64,000 nucleotides of DNA from Mesobacillus maritimus (GTDB lineage Bacteria; Bacillota; Bacilli; Bacillales; Cytobacillaceae): contig NZ_JAMBNR010000014.1 in the NCBI RefSeq assembly GCF_023715205.1, positions 62,001-126,000 on the forward strand, given 5' to 3'. The notes under the pieces were generated by a model that searched no databases, was not told the DNA's origin, and was given only the letters and a program-made list of their open reading frames with translations. This document shows positions 18,496 to 27,134 of the stretch, in pieces; positions within the stretch are counted from its first letter, which is position 1, and every line of letters starts with the position of its first letter. The translations under genes were made by a program, and so were the position numbers.

Positions 18496-18984
18496 CTAGG
18501 AAAAATCGTATTTATTATTGAAGAGACGTCTTATAATAGACATTGAAAACCTGACCAATAAAAAGGAAAAAGAAAGCGAATAAAAAGTGGTTTTCCAATT
18601 CCACCCCTTTTTATATTTAACAAGCTGTGTATTTTTTTCTAGCCATAACTCAGTAATAGTCATCGGCACACTGAAATATAGAACTTTTAAAAGGCACTGA
18701 AGGATGCGGGAATCCTTAGTCAGTTGATTATAAAAGACACATGTAATTGGGAAAAGTATATAATCAAACAACACGCTTGTATTAACTTGTTTTGGAAATT
18801 TTGTGGGATATTGAACATAACCTTTATTTACAACCAGTTTATCGACCAATGATGCATAATAACCTTTTATAAAGAAAACAAGGAGCCAGTCCTTTGCAAG
18901 TGGTTTTTTAATTAAGTAAATAAAGGAACTAATACCAAAGAAATAAAGCAATTTTATAATGTTTTTTTCAAATTTTCGACCCAT
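18496..18984 (-). CDS. CBO0543-family membrane protein
   Basis: 162 aa, four or five hydrophobic segments. The pattern KKPLAKDWLLVFFIKGYYAS, then VQYPTKFPKQ, LFDYILFPITCVFYNQLTK and a C-terminal KKGWNW fits the CBO0543 family of unknown function common in Bacillaceae. ATGGAGGCGTTAAAC precedes the ATG at 18984; a start five codons upstream would remove that ribosome site. It stands alone between two pseudogenes. Confidence 0.65.
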   Translation of the reverse strand: MGRKFEKNIIKLLYFFGISSFIYLIKKPLAKDWLLVFFIKGYYASLVDKLVVNKGYVQYPTKFPKQVNTSVLFDYILFPITCVFYNQLTKDSRILQCLLKVLYFSVPMTITELWLEKNTQLVKYKKGWNWKTTFYSLSFSFLLVRFSMSIIRRLFNNKYDFS

Positions 18985-19129
18985 GTTTAACGCCTCCATA
19001 AGATAGGATATCTCTGATGCAGGTGGTTATACTTAGGAAATTTGAAAAATAGATAAGTAAACAGATAACCAGGCCTTAATACCTGGAGGTTATCTAACAC
19101 ATACCTTTCTGTTCTAGATATTTTAAGCC

Positions 19130-19475
19130 TTAATCGTCTATCACAGCTTTTCCTTGTTCACGCAACTTTTTCAGGGATGCACACATATGATTTATTTCAT
19201 CATCGGAATGTCTTTCCCATGAACTTAATTCTGCGACTATTTTCAATGGAGACATAGACCTGTAAGAACGTGTTGGGTTTCCAGGGAATCTTTTGTCAGT
19301 TAAGTTCGGATCATTTTCAAAATCACGTAATGGTTCTACAATGAAGATTCTTTCTTTTGACGTTGATGCAGCTAATTCAGCACCCCATTTAGCTGCATCC
19401 AATGTGGCAGTAAAGCTCTGCCTTCGTACCGTGAAAAAAAGGACCTTTATCCAAGACATTTTTTTTGTCATTCAT
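19130..19475 (-). pseudogene. arr: NAD+-rifampin ADP-ribosyltransferase (Arr) with internal deletion
   Basis: From the proper start (ATG 19475 after AAGGAGTG) the frame reads MNDKKNVLDKGPFFHGTKAE, containing the Arr HGTK motif, then goes out of frame. The second frame resumes with FTATLDAAKWGAELA, RIFIVEPLRDFENDPNLTDK, FPGNPTRSYRS and REQGKAVIDD, all Arr motifs. About 24 codons between HGTKAE and FTATLD are missing, and the deletion is not a multiple of three. The intact enzyme inactivates rifamycins; this copy should not. Confidence 0.82.
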
Positions 19476-19559
19476 ACTTGGTACACTCCTTAAATTGTTG
19501 ATTTTTGTATTACAGTATAGTATGGGATTGGCTAAAAGAGTAGTCTATAAATGAATTAC

Positions 19560-19667
19560 AAATCGTTGTATAATATAAGTAGAGGGAAGGATCGATCGAG
19601 AATCCGTATTTTACGACATAGTAAAGAATCCATTTTGATAAGGCTAATCAAAATGGATTCTTTTTTC
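19560..19667 (+). terminator. Orphan strong terminator, possibly ending a short transcript
   Basis: AAAGAATCCATTTTGAT pairs with ATCAAAATGGATTCTTT (19623-19665) around seven bases and is followed by TTTTTT. No plus-strand gene precedes it. TATAAT at about 19569 could be the -10 of a transcript of roughly 90 bases ending here. Promoter -35 not convincing. Confidence 0.45.
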
Positions 19668-19781
19668 TCATTTAAGTTATTTTTTGTTTAATCGTGTGCT
19701 AAGCAGTTGTCCATATTAGGGAGCAACAATACACCGCGCAGGTAGTACATAATCAATATTAATTGAAATGGAGGGAAAAAC

Positions 19782-20336
19782 ATGTCAGAGATAATGAGGC
19801 CACGAAGAATTCTTTTAGATTTAGCCGCTACTTTGGACGGATTTATAGAAGGGAAGAATGGAGAAATTGACTGGTGCATATGGACTCCGAGATGGACTTT
19901 ATCCATTTTCTAAATCGAATCGATACGATATTATACGGAAGAAAAAGCTATGATTTATAGGGCCAATATGCTGCGGAAAACGATGATGTGGATGACATGT
20001 GGAACATCATCCACCAAAAAGAAAAGTATGTGTTTTCCCGAACCCAACAGGGAAGTGGATAGGGAGCACACTTCGTTAATGGAAACGTGGTTGAAGAAGT
20101 TATTAAATTAAAGAATCAGCCTGGTATAGATATTTGGCTCTACGGCGGAGCGAGCCTTATAACAACTTTTATCAAGTACAATCTTGTCGATGAATTTAGA
20201 TTATTGTTCACCCTGTTATTTTAGGAGAAGGAAAACCATTGTTTATTGATGTAAAACAGAGGGTGAATTTAGAACATGTTGACACAAGAACGTTTTCCTC
20301 TGGAATTGTTCAATTATGCTACAGGCTGAAAAATTG
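19782..20336 (+). pseudogene. Dihydrofolate reductase family protein (RibD C-terminal fold), several frameshifts
   Basis: After GGAGGGAAAAAC the frame begins MSEIMRPRRILLDLAATLDG and FIEGKNGEIDWC. It then shifts to FLNRIDTILYGRKSYD, continues with DDVDDMWNIIHQKEKYVFSR and EVIKLKNQPGIDIWLYGGAS, and ends in another frame with GKPLFIDVKQRVNLEHV. All are landmarks of the YwjB/RibD-like family. At least three frame changes and a stop make it non-functional. Confidence 0.75.
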
Positions 20337-20339
20337 ATG

Positions 20340-20790
20340 ATTACAAAACTAGTTTAAAATTTAACGTCAAAGGCACGCCCCGAATTTTCTCGTTTCACAA
20401 AATATGTTCCAAAAGAATAGGGAGGAGCTCTCTTATTCAAATGTGGAATCACCCTACATTATTTTGAACAGTACATTCCACTGCTCTGCCAAAAAGAACC
20501 AATCACGATGACAGTTTTCATCGTTTAACTTGATGCCAATTTAGTCAAGGAATTCGTACCGAAGATGACCATACAGGAAGTATGTCTCATTGTGTTTGGT
20601 ATTCTATTCCGCGGGGATTCAGTGGTTAGCAAAAGCGATACCGCTCACCTGTTAATCGACTGAGGACATCGAATGGTTGCAGCTGATCTTGTCTCGTTAA
20701 AAAGGCTAAGAGCCACGGAGATGTGACGAAAAACTAAAGAATTCTTGGCTCTTGACAGCTTGGTTTGTTGAATATCGTTCACTCCTATGG
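20340..20790. other. Degenerate intergenic DNA
   Basis: No intact frame with a ribosome site. Short stretches look like former coding sequence, but I could not assign them. AAGAGCCA and TGGCTCTT arms (20708-20755) could form a long-looped hairpin. Confidence 0.4.
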
Positions 20791-20879
20791 GCAAAAACTT
20801 TTCTCATTATTGTAAAAGGGATTCATTTAAAAAGAATACAGATAGGTATACTAAAAGAAAAAAGTTAGGAGGGATATAT

Positions 20880-21038
20880 ATGGGTTTATTCGGTAATCGA
20901 AGAGAAAAAAGACGAGAGAAAAAGATTCAAAGGGGAATATGTCCTGACTGCTCAGGAAGGGGATTTTTTTCTTCAGGATTGGAATCCGTTCATGTCCATG
21001 ATTGTGATTCTTGTAAAGGAACAGGAAAAGCCAAGTAG
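20880..21038 (+). CDS. 52-residue protein with two DnaJ-type zinc-binding motifs
   Basis: ATG at 20880 is set by AGGAGGGATATAT. The product is basic at its start (NRREKRREKK) and then carries CPDCSGRGF and CDSCKGTGKAK, two CxxCxGxG motifs exactly like those of the DnaJ zinc-finger domain. Four cysteines would bind one zinc. No J-domain is present, so this is a stand-alone zinc ribbon of unknown function. Confidence 0.65.
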   Translation: MGLFGNRREKRREKKIQRGICPDCSGRGFFSSGLESVHVHDCDSCKGTGKAK

Positions 21039-21088
21039 TGCAAGGAAGATAGAGCGAGTGTTAGACTCATATGAGTTGTTAAGCTAAA

Positions 21089-21167
21089 TGCTGCAAGAGT
21101 TGAAGTAAGGAGCTGTCATTTATGGCAGCTTTTCTTATTGTGCAAACGAAGCAGAATTGTTGTCTAA
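21089..21167 (+). repeat. Cassette-type intergenic repeat, copy 1
   Basis: Contains GCAAGAGTTGAAG, the hairpin AGCTGTCATTTATGGCAGCT followed by TTTCTTATTGTGC, and the tail AAACGAAGCAGAATTGTTG. It lies about 50 bases after the zinc-motif gene and can act as that gene's terminator. Confidence 0.7.
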
Positions 21168-21169
21168 AA

Positions 21170-21875
21170 TTTTGGAAAGGTTTTTCCTATCAGAATTAGC
21201 TTTATCCTTATACAAAAAGTAAAAATTTTTTAAGCTTTAGGATGGAAGACTTAATTTATGAAAAATTTACAGAAACTATCTCGCGAACTAATATTCTCCT
21301 ATGTAATTTAATCGTAAGAACAATGGAAATATGCTTCTACTATTATTTTGATGAATGCACTGCATTTAGTACCTGAGTATAGTAAACAAGAGATGATTTT
21401 TATGACACTGAAGTTGATTCCGTATTTAGTAATGAATGGGAACGCCAGGGAAAAGACTAAATATAAATATATGAAGGCAATCTTGAAAAAACGTTGACGA
21501 ATGCTCAGGAAGCAAAGGGACGACCATTTGCTTCTTTTAATAAGTGTAGGTTAACGGACTGTTCGATCTTATTGGGAAAACGTAAGCATAGGATACGTCC
21601 CCACGCTTCTCATGTTTGAAGCCAACATGTCATTATCTTGGCCATAATCACACACATTTTTTTCAGTCATTCATTTTATCTTAAGGAGTATCCTATTTAG
21701 GTTTGTGTGGAGTGGTTATAACTGTGCTCTCATTCAACATTTTTTGTATTTGGTTATTCAATTTTTTCTCGGGCATTGGACAGGAAAGACATGATGCAGA
21801 ATTTTCTTCTTTCACATAGGATTATAAAAACCGCTTTCTTTTAGCTTTAAATAAACTCTTGTTTGGTGGAAATCG
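21170..21875. other. Degenerate region, no intact gene
   Basis: Around 21240-21540 the plus strand has broken frames with coding-like composition (for example KQEMIFMTLKLIPYLVMNG), but no start, ribosome site or known family. I see nothing firm here. Confidence 0.4.
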
Positions 21876-22094
21876 ATGAATATTGAGGACATGGTTGCAG
21901 ATGAATTGCAGTGTATGTTTTTAGAAGAGAAGCTATGTGGAGTAAAGGAAGAGGAGTTAAATAGGATAACCAGAAAAATAAGAAGGCGAGAAATAACGAT
22001 AAGTGAATTAATAAGACAACATCCTATGATGAAAGAAAAGGTCAAAGATGCCATGCTTCGAATAGCTGCCTATGCTCCACTTCATTTAAGCTGA
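21876..22094 (+). CDS. Hypothetical 72-residue protein
   Basis: Starts MNIEDMVADELQCMFLEEKL after GGTGGAAATCG, a moderate ribosome site. The product is charged and helical (RITRKIRRREITISELIRQH), without membrane segment or known motif. It could be a small regulatory or DNA-binding protein, but I do not recognise it. A hairpin terminator 85 bases downstream supports a transcription unit. Confidence 0.45.
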   Translation: MNIEDMVADELQCMFLEEKLCGVKEEELNRITRKIRRREITISELIRQHPMMKEKVKDAMLRIAAYAPLHLS

Positions 22095-22177
22095 AAGTTT
22101 AAAAATGGATTTTTGTTAACAATATGAATTAGTTTAAGCAAAAATCCTATAGAATGGTACGATTTTATATGTGATAA

Positions 22178-22213
22178 GTTAAAGCTAACCGACGTATAGG
22201 TTAGCTTTAACTC
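22178..22213 (+). terminator. Long perfect hairpin after the 72-residue gene
   Basis: AGTTAAAGCTAACC and GGTTAGCTTTAACT form 14 perfect pairs around an eight-base loop. The T-run is weak (CTAAAAA), so it may also be a processed or protein-binding element. Confidence 0.6.
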
Positions 22214-22219
22214 TAAAAA

Positions 22220-22868
22220 TGGGATTGAAAATTTCATGTATATCATTATTAACGCCCTATATCCATCCAGTAGAAGTCCCGAATAGCATTATAAAGAAGA
22301 TTAACCTATACAAACATCTGAAAGGTTCAAGTGATTGATTAATGACAGGCAATGACAATAATTTTTCTGCTAAAAAACCATGGATATTTATAAGTTCCAA
22401 AGGTCTTTATTTAAAGGGACATATACTTTTTCCCCTTGGATTTCTCTATGGATAATCAAATTTTGGTTGTGGTCATTTCCTGTTTTCAATTCTCTTGGCC
22501 GTGCTCTAAAGCTAATCCCTAGAATTTCCTCTATTTGTTTTTTTCCAATAGATATAACACATTCCCCCAATAGATTTTGATATCAATATTATGGCTTTTG
22601 TCTCTTTTTTAATGTATGTAAAATCAAAAGGGACTACTCCTGCTTAAAAGGTGTTTTAATGAGTGAATATCCATAAGTAAAAAGCTAACGCAAATGAGGT
22701 TAGAGTTTTACAGTAAGTTCAATTCATGACTTTTTTATAGTCAATTAAAAATTTTATATGGATTTTTTTAAAAGTTATACATTTTAGGCTCTATTAGGGA
22801 AAAATGAATGGTAAAAGGTGGGAATCCTATGAAAATCCATCGTAATATTTTGTTTTTACTTGTTAATC
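22220..22868. other. A+T-rich intergenic region
   Basis: Overlapping frames of about 60 codons exist on both strands at 22380-22580. Neither has a convincing ribosome site or similarity, so no gene is called. Confidence 0.45.
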
Positions 22869-23096
22869 TTAGCGAGATGTTGAGCCAGCTTGTCCTGTTA
22901 ATCCAGTTAATTGCTGTTGAGCTGTAGCAACAAGGCGCTTCGTGATCTCTCCACCTACTGAACCATTTGCACGAGCCGTTTGGTCAGCACCCAGTTGTAC
23001 ACCAAATTCAGAAGCGATTTCATATTTTAACTGCTGAAGTGCTTGATCTGCACCTGGCACTAATAGACGGTTACGTCCACCACTACGGTTTGACAT
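22869..23096 (-). CDS. Alpha/beta-type small acid-soluble spore protein
   Basis: 75 aa with the two SASP signatures: [15 protein letters not shown] with the GPR protease site Glu/Ala-Ser-Glu, and [20 protein letters not shown]. It coats spore DNA and protects it from UV, and is degraded at germination. AAGGAGGTGAAAAC precedes the ATG. It is monocistronic. Confidence 0.95.
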   Translation of the reverse strand: MSNRSGGRNRLLVPGADQALQQLKYEIASEFGVQLGADQTARANGSVGGEITKRLVATAQQQLTGLTGQAGSTSR

Positions 23097-23118
23097 ATGT
23101 TTTCACCTCCTTGTGTAT

Positions 23119-23148
23119 ATAATCTGTTTTTATTAAAAAATGATTCAT
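23119..23148 (-). promoter_or_regulatory. Candidate SigG promoter of the SASP gene
   Basis: On the minus strand TGAATC and GATTATA are 17 bases apart, about 25 bases before the ribosome site. They resemble the forespore SigG pattern (TGAATA, CATnnTA), as expected for a SASP gene. Confidence 0.45.
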
Positions 23149-23199
23149 CACAAATTTTGGAAACATAATGTATCGGAAACGCCCTTAATAAGTTTTGTT

Positions 23200-23590
23200 G
23201 AGAGTGGCAAACAAGTTCTCACAGCAACTCCTGGTAAAAAATTATTTGTTTAGCGGGTTTGACATCCAGTCAAGTCCTTTTTTTCATTAGGTAAAATACC
23301 TTTAAAAAGCCGCCCTGTATTTAGTTCACGCGCAAATTCAGTTTTAACCTGCATGGCCGCAATAACCGACCACATTCATGCCCGCACACTGCGTCCATGC
23401 TACTTCAAACTCCATGTATGGATTCAATCCCTTTTTTATTTATGCGCCCAGGCAAGCATTGATTACTAATTGGTGAAAGTTCAATCTGAGTAACAGTAGC
23501 TGACAGGCAGCTGGTAGAGAAATCATAAGGTTGAAGTCCTGTGCCAGTAACCTTGTGGGGGCAAGCAAAAGGAAGGCAGCTTCCACCCGA
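23200..23590. other. Intergenic DNA before the intron scrap
   Basis: No supported gene. 23460-23600 has features like the RNA part of a group II intron preceding its maturase (GTTGAAGTCCTGTGCC and G+C-richer DNA), but domains cannot be assigned. Confidence 0.35.
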
Positions 23591-23599
23591 GCCCGGTCC

Positions 23600-23830
23600 G
23601 AAGGGTCCGCATCCCGAAATCAGACCGCTTGGCAACCCGACCATCAAAGACCGTGTTGCCCAAATGGCAGTCAAAATGGTCAATGAGCCTCTTTTTGAGA
23701 TTTCCAACTGTTCCTACGGATTCAAACCAAAAAGGAATGGACATTAGCCAATGACATAATAAGGAAAGCCAGCAGGAAGTCAAACGGGGTGCTTGATGTG
23801 GACATCAAAAGTTTAATCAACTAAATGGCG
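23600..23830 (+). pseudogene. Group II intron maturase fragment
   Basis: Translated pieces read RPLGNPTIKDRVAQMAVKMV, CSYGFKPKRN and, in another frame, GVLDVDIKS. These match the RPLGIPTVKDRIAQ, CSYGFRPKRS and DVDIKSFFD blocks of group II intron reverse transcriptases. Only reverse-transcriptase blocks 1-3 remain, with stops and a frame change. The full-length relative at 45.5-47.3 kb is from a different lineage (different block spacing). Confidence 0.7.
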
Positions 23831-23839
23831 CTATTCTGT

Positions 23840-24125
23840 AAAAAGAAGAATAAAGCGCTTATTTTTCATTTTAAAACTAGGGAGGGTAGGCGTTCCTATA
23901 GATTTACAATGATAACAAAGAAAAAGTATTCATCATAGATTCTACGGGTATAGTTTGCGCGTGTTTTTGCCTACATGGATATCATTGGGATTTAGAGAGG
24001 ATACGGATAACGGAGGCTTTCCTATGGCCAGGTTACTTGAATAAATTTGTCCCTTAAATGAAATGGGTATCTACCATGCTGAAAAGGAAAAGATAAATTA
24101 AAGTAAAAGAACGGTAAATAGCTAC
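23840..24125. other. Degenerate DNA
   Basis: No intact frame and no recognised element. Confidence 0.4.
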
Positions 24126-24130
24126 CTAAA

Positions 24131-24175
24131 AAAGAAAAATCACTTTAACACCAGTGACTTTTCTTTTTCTTTTTT
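24131..24175. terminator. Terminator-like hairpin
   Basis: AAAATCACT and AGTGACTTTT arms surround eight bases, with A-run on the left and T-rich run on the right. It can serve the minus-strand membrane-protein gene as well as plus-strand transcripts. Confidence 0.55.
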
Positions 24176-24263
24176 ATACCATATTTCATTATTATTCCTT
24201 GTATTCTCAAAACATAATTCATGCTCCACATAAAAAACCAAGGATATAACAGCAACACATCTT

Positions 24264-24741
24264 TCATAGATTCCTTCCCACTTTTTCTCTTAGCATCTGA
24301 AATCCGTACAAAAGCAAAGACTTTACAAAGAATAAAAGCGATAATTGATATTTCTTCAAACGTACTAACGAGGCTATTCCAAGTCCAAGGTCTTTCAGCA
24401 TATCCACAAATTTATAGGTGAAAACTGTATCAACAACAAGGTTCAACAGCAAATACAACATGAATTTACCGTAAGTAAACCGCAAAATCCATATGGAGCC
24501 GATTAAAAATGGTCCCCAAGTTAAAGGAAAACGGCCTGATAACTTAGGCTGGATTTTAACATAATACCACCACCATTTTCGCTTTTTAGCTAATTCACCT
24601 TCAAACCAAACTACAATTGCCATCAAAAAACTTGCAGGCAAAAAACGTTTAATGGCTTTTTTTTTCAAGCAAGGGAATCGTAAACCAGGATAACACCATC
24701 ATCGCCGGCAATAATGCTTTCGCAACGTTGAGCTTTCTCAT
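24264..24741 (-). pseudogene. Small membrane protein gene with a frameshift at an A9 tract
   Basis: ATG at 24741, preceded by GGAGGTTGCAT, begins MRKLNVAKALLPAMMVLSWF and TIPLLEKK. At a run of nine A residues (minus strand; plus 24657-24665) the frame must shift to continue as KAIKRFLPASFLMAIVVWFE, WWWYYVKIQPKLSGRFPLTW and three further hydrophobic helices. It resembles Bacillaceae multi-helix proteins of unknown function. The homopolymer could be a sequencing error, a mutation or a phase-variable tract. Confidence 0.6.
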
Positions 24742-24744
24742 ATG

Positions 24745-25120
24745 CAACCTCCAAACCCAAACGATCAGGAATATTTTCTCCAAAATAGGTGATTTTATTT
24801 ATAGCAATAAAAATATCCTTCTTAAAAATTTCCTTTTATCATTCCATTCAATGGTTTTATATAATCAAAATTGTTGGGGGAATGCTCCTGACTTTTAATG
24901 TTTGTAAAGCAATTTTTTCCGTTATCCATTTCAACTCTTGTTATGCCCTATATCATAATCCAAGTATGCTTTGGTTTCTTTGTCAGATCATTTATTGCAG
25001 AAAATACTCATCAAACCGATTTGAACTTTTCAGACAAATTCATAGATTTACCAATAGAGCGATGCTAAGAAAGTATCGCCTTTTTTAGGGTTAAGTAACA
25101 AAAAAGAATACAGTAATTTA
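24745..25120. other. No supported gene
   Basis: A 99-codon plus-strand frame (24789-25088) lacks a ribosome site and recognised similarity; it looks like chance or decayed coding DNA. Confidence 0.4.
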
Positions 25121-25122
25121 CT

Positions 25123-25205
25123 AAGCGAAAGGGTCAAAAGATGAAATAGGAGTTGTCATTTATGGTGGCTTTTCTTATTGCGCTAACGAAGCAGGTTATT
25201 TTAAT
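25123..25205 (+). repeat. Cassette-type intergenic repeat, copy 2
   Basis: GGGTCAAAAGATGAAATAGG, hairpin region GTTGTCATTTATGGTGGC, TTTTCTTATTGCGC and tail TAACGAAGCAGGTTATTTTA. Intact tail, hairpin somewhat decayed. Confidence 0.7.
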
Positions 25206-25209
25206 CAGA

Positions 25210-25569
25210 ACAGTAGCTTAATTCTCAAGAACAAAGAAAAAATCTACCCCGGATTTGGAAAGGATAGATTTTTTCCTGCTTATTCAAATTTTTGCTAATG
25301 CTGCGCAACATCAAACTTAATTTGTACAATAATGACGTTAATTATGCGATTATTTTTTAATTATTGGACTGTCAGGCTAGCATTAAAAAACTGTTCCTTG
25401 CTAAAAGGGACACCAAATAGTGGGATATCTTTATACAAGGTATAATAGTAGTGTTTACCAACTATAGATTTATACGCGTAACAATTCACAATTTATGCCT
25501 TTTTCTGTGGAACATACTATTTTTATGAAAAAAGGGTGCTCTTTCGTTGCAATATCATTACAATACATA
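25210..25569. other. Leader/intergenic DNA without a gene
   Basis: A+T-rich, stops in all frames, nothing recognised. Confidence 0.4.
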
Positions 25570-25603
25570 CCAAAAGGAGCTTGAAGATCCAGCTCCTTTT
25601 ATT
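25570..25603 (+). terminator. Terminator-like hairpin
   Basis: AAAAGGAGCT and AGCTCCTTTT arms with a nine-base loop. Symmetric, so possibly bidirectional. No gene immediately upstream. Confidence 0.6.
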
Positions 25604-25736
25604 GTGTCTCCTCTTGATAAAACCCTTATAAGGATCTTGTTTAAATAGTATTTAGGTTTTTTATTTACATCATTTGTATTTGAAATGACCAATTCATATG
25701 GTAGCCTGAATTGGCAAAATTCAATGTTAGCGTTAT

Positions 25737-26225
25737 ATGGAGGTGAATAAAATTCTATCGAGAAAAATTATTTCGGCATCTATTTCAGGTTCTTTGTTTG
25801 CTATTTTGTTAGGTTTAATCGTGCCAAATCCATTTGGTGAAGCTATTACATCAATATCAGATTATTTATTTGCTGTTGTATTAACCACACCTCTTTATTT
25901 GATGTATAGTTTTCCAGCTATTTTAATTTATGGAGTGTTAACTTCTATCATTAGTGATAAAGTCAGCCAAATGATTTCAACAAAAATAGGGAATGAAAAG
26001 TCTGAAATCATTATTTCAGCTATTTTGCACGGTGTTTTTGGTCTTATCCTATTATTGTATAGTTTAGGTGCTTCGATGTTGTTCTTTATTACCGATCGAC
26101 TTCTACAAAAGAAAAACAACAATTATAAATGGTTCCTAGCCATTAAGAGTTTGGCCATTCCATTGGCGGTTTGGCTCATTTTTATGGGGATTGTCTATTT
26201 AGAGCATATTGTAGTAGGCGGATAA
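25737..26225 (+). CDS. Hypothetical membrane protein, about 160 residues
   Basis: Four hydrophobic segments (for example SGSLFAILLGLIVPNPFG and LLLYSLGASMLFFITDRLL) and a basic loop RLLQKKNNNYKW. No family recognised. The start is odd: ATG 25737 has no ribosome site in front, but GGAGGTGA begins inside it at 25739 and stands eight bases before an in-frame ATT at 25752. Translation may therefore begin at ATT (as in infC) or at GTG 25743. Confidence 0.6.
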   Translation: MEVNKILSRKIISASISGSLFAILLGLIVPNPFGEAITSISDYLFAVVLTTPLYLMYSFPAILIYGVLTSIISDKVSQMISTKIGNEKSEIIISAILHGVFGLILLLYSLGASMLFFITDRLLQKKNNNYKWFLAIKSLAIPLAVWLIFMGIVYLEHIVVGG

Positions 26226-26540
26226 AATCGATTGGGGAACCATCATTAAAGGAACGAGGCAGTTTAGTTTAATAATTGTCATTACCTTATTTTCAACAAC
26301 CGGGCCAGATTGTGGAGTAACTCATGTATTAGGTAGTAGACACAAACTATGTAATGAGATTCACTATTTTTTGAGAAGGGATGTACTTAAGTTAACCGTA
26401 GTAAAATTTAATCGAAACACTGGATTTTAATAGTAAAATGTAAAGGACAGTAGAGAAAAAAGTGAGTTTTAAAGATAATTAGTTGATAAAGAAGTGTTAT
26501 CTATATAATTTAAAATGCTAAGGAAAGCATCACTATAGGT
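26226..26540. other. Intergenic DNA with one repeat-tail relic
   Basis: At 26288-26316 ACCGGGCCAGATTGTGGAG matches the variant tails at 30.63 and 49.15 kb. Otherwise nothing recognised. Confidence 0.4.
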
Positions 26541-26542
26541 AG

Positions 26543-26794
26543 ATTGATGTTAAAGATGATTAGTGCAATTAATGACTTTGAATGTGAAAATATGCTTACG
26601 AGACAATGTTAAGGCATTGCAGTAGCTAAAGCAGAAGGGAAGTATAAAGGAAGAAAAGAAGTAACAATCCCAGAGACTTCGACAAGCAGCGGTAGATGAA
26701 ACGAGAAGTGTCCAAGACTAAGCTAGCAAAGGAACTAGGATTATCAAGACCAACACTAGATAAACTAATAAAAGAGCATATAGCAGTTGGTTGA
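26543..26794 (+). pseudogene. C-terminal remnant of a serine recombinase (resolvase/invertase)
   Basis: The first frame reads MISAINDFECENMLTRQ, then after a stop GIAVAKAEGKYKGRKEVTIPE, matching the FERENIxERQxEGIAIAKAEGKYKGRK segment of Tn3-type resolvases. A second frame gives VSKTKLAKELGLSRPTLDKL, the helix-turn-helix. The catalytic Ser domain is missing. It marks a former mobile element just upstream of the DUF6119 gene. Confidence 0.8.
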
Positions 26795-26796
26795 TA

Positions 26797-26824
26797 AGGG
26801 ATCCCTCAAGGGGTCTCTTTTTTA
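26797..26824 (+). terminator. Terminator of the recombinase remnant
   Basis: GGGATCCC pairs with GGGGTCTC (two G-T pairs) and is followed by TTTTTTAG. Confidence 0.6.
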
Positions 26825-27134
26825 GTTCGAGGGGTATGGGGCGTAATTCCCACATTCTAATGTGGGTCATTAGCGGTGATTACCCTATGTCGCTTCAGCA
26901 ACACATCACTAAAAAATTGAGACTTAACGGGATTCCCCCCTTAGGTATAAAGAAGTTAAATTACGAAAAAAATTCAGTTTTCATTCTAAGAATGTCGAAT
27001 TACTTTATGTACTTATTAGGTATTTATATTAAATATAAGCATTTGTATTTGTTTGTCGAAACTTAAGGAACTAAATTCCTGATTATGATATAATTGGAAT
27101 AGTTGGAATATTGGGTTTTTGTGGAGGGAATTGA

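Noticed and set aside
22380-22580. Overlapping 60-codon frames on both strands
   Set aside because: Neither has a good start signal or similarity; they mirror each other in A+T-rich DNA.
22811-22930. 32-codon frame starting ATGAAAATCCATCG after GGTGGGAATCCT
   Set aside because: It runs antisense into the SASP gene 3' end and has no independent support.
24789-25088. 99-codon hydrophobic frame
   Set aside because: No ribosome site and composition typical of A+T-rich noncoding DNA.
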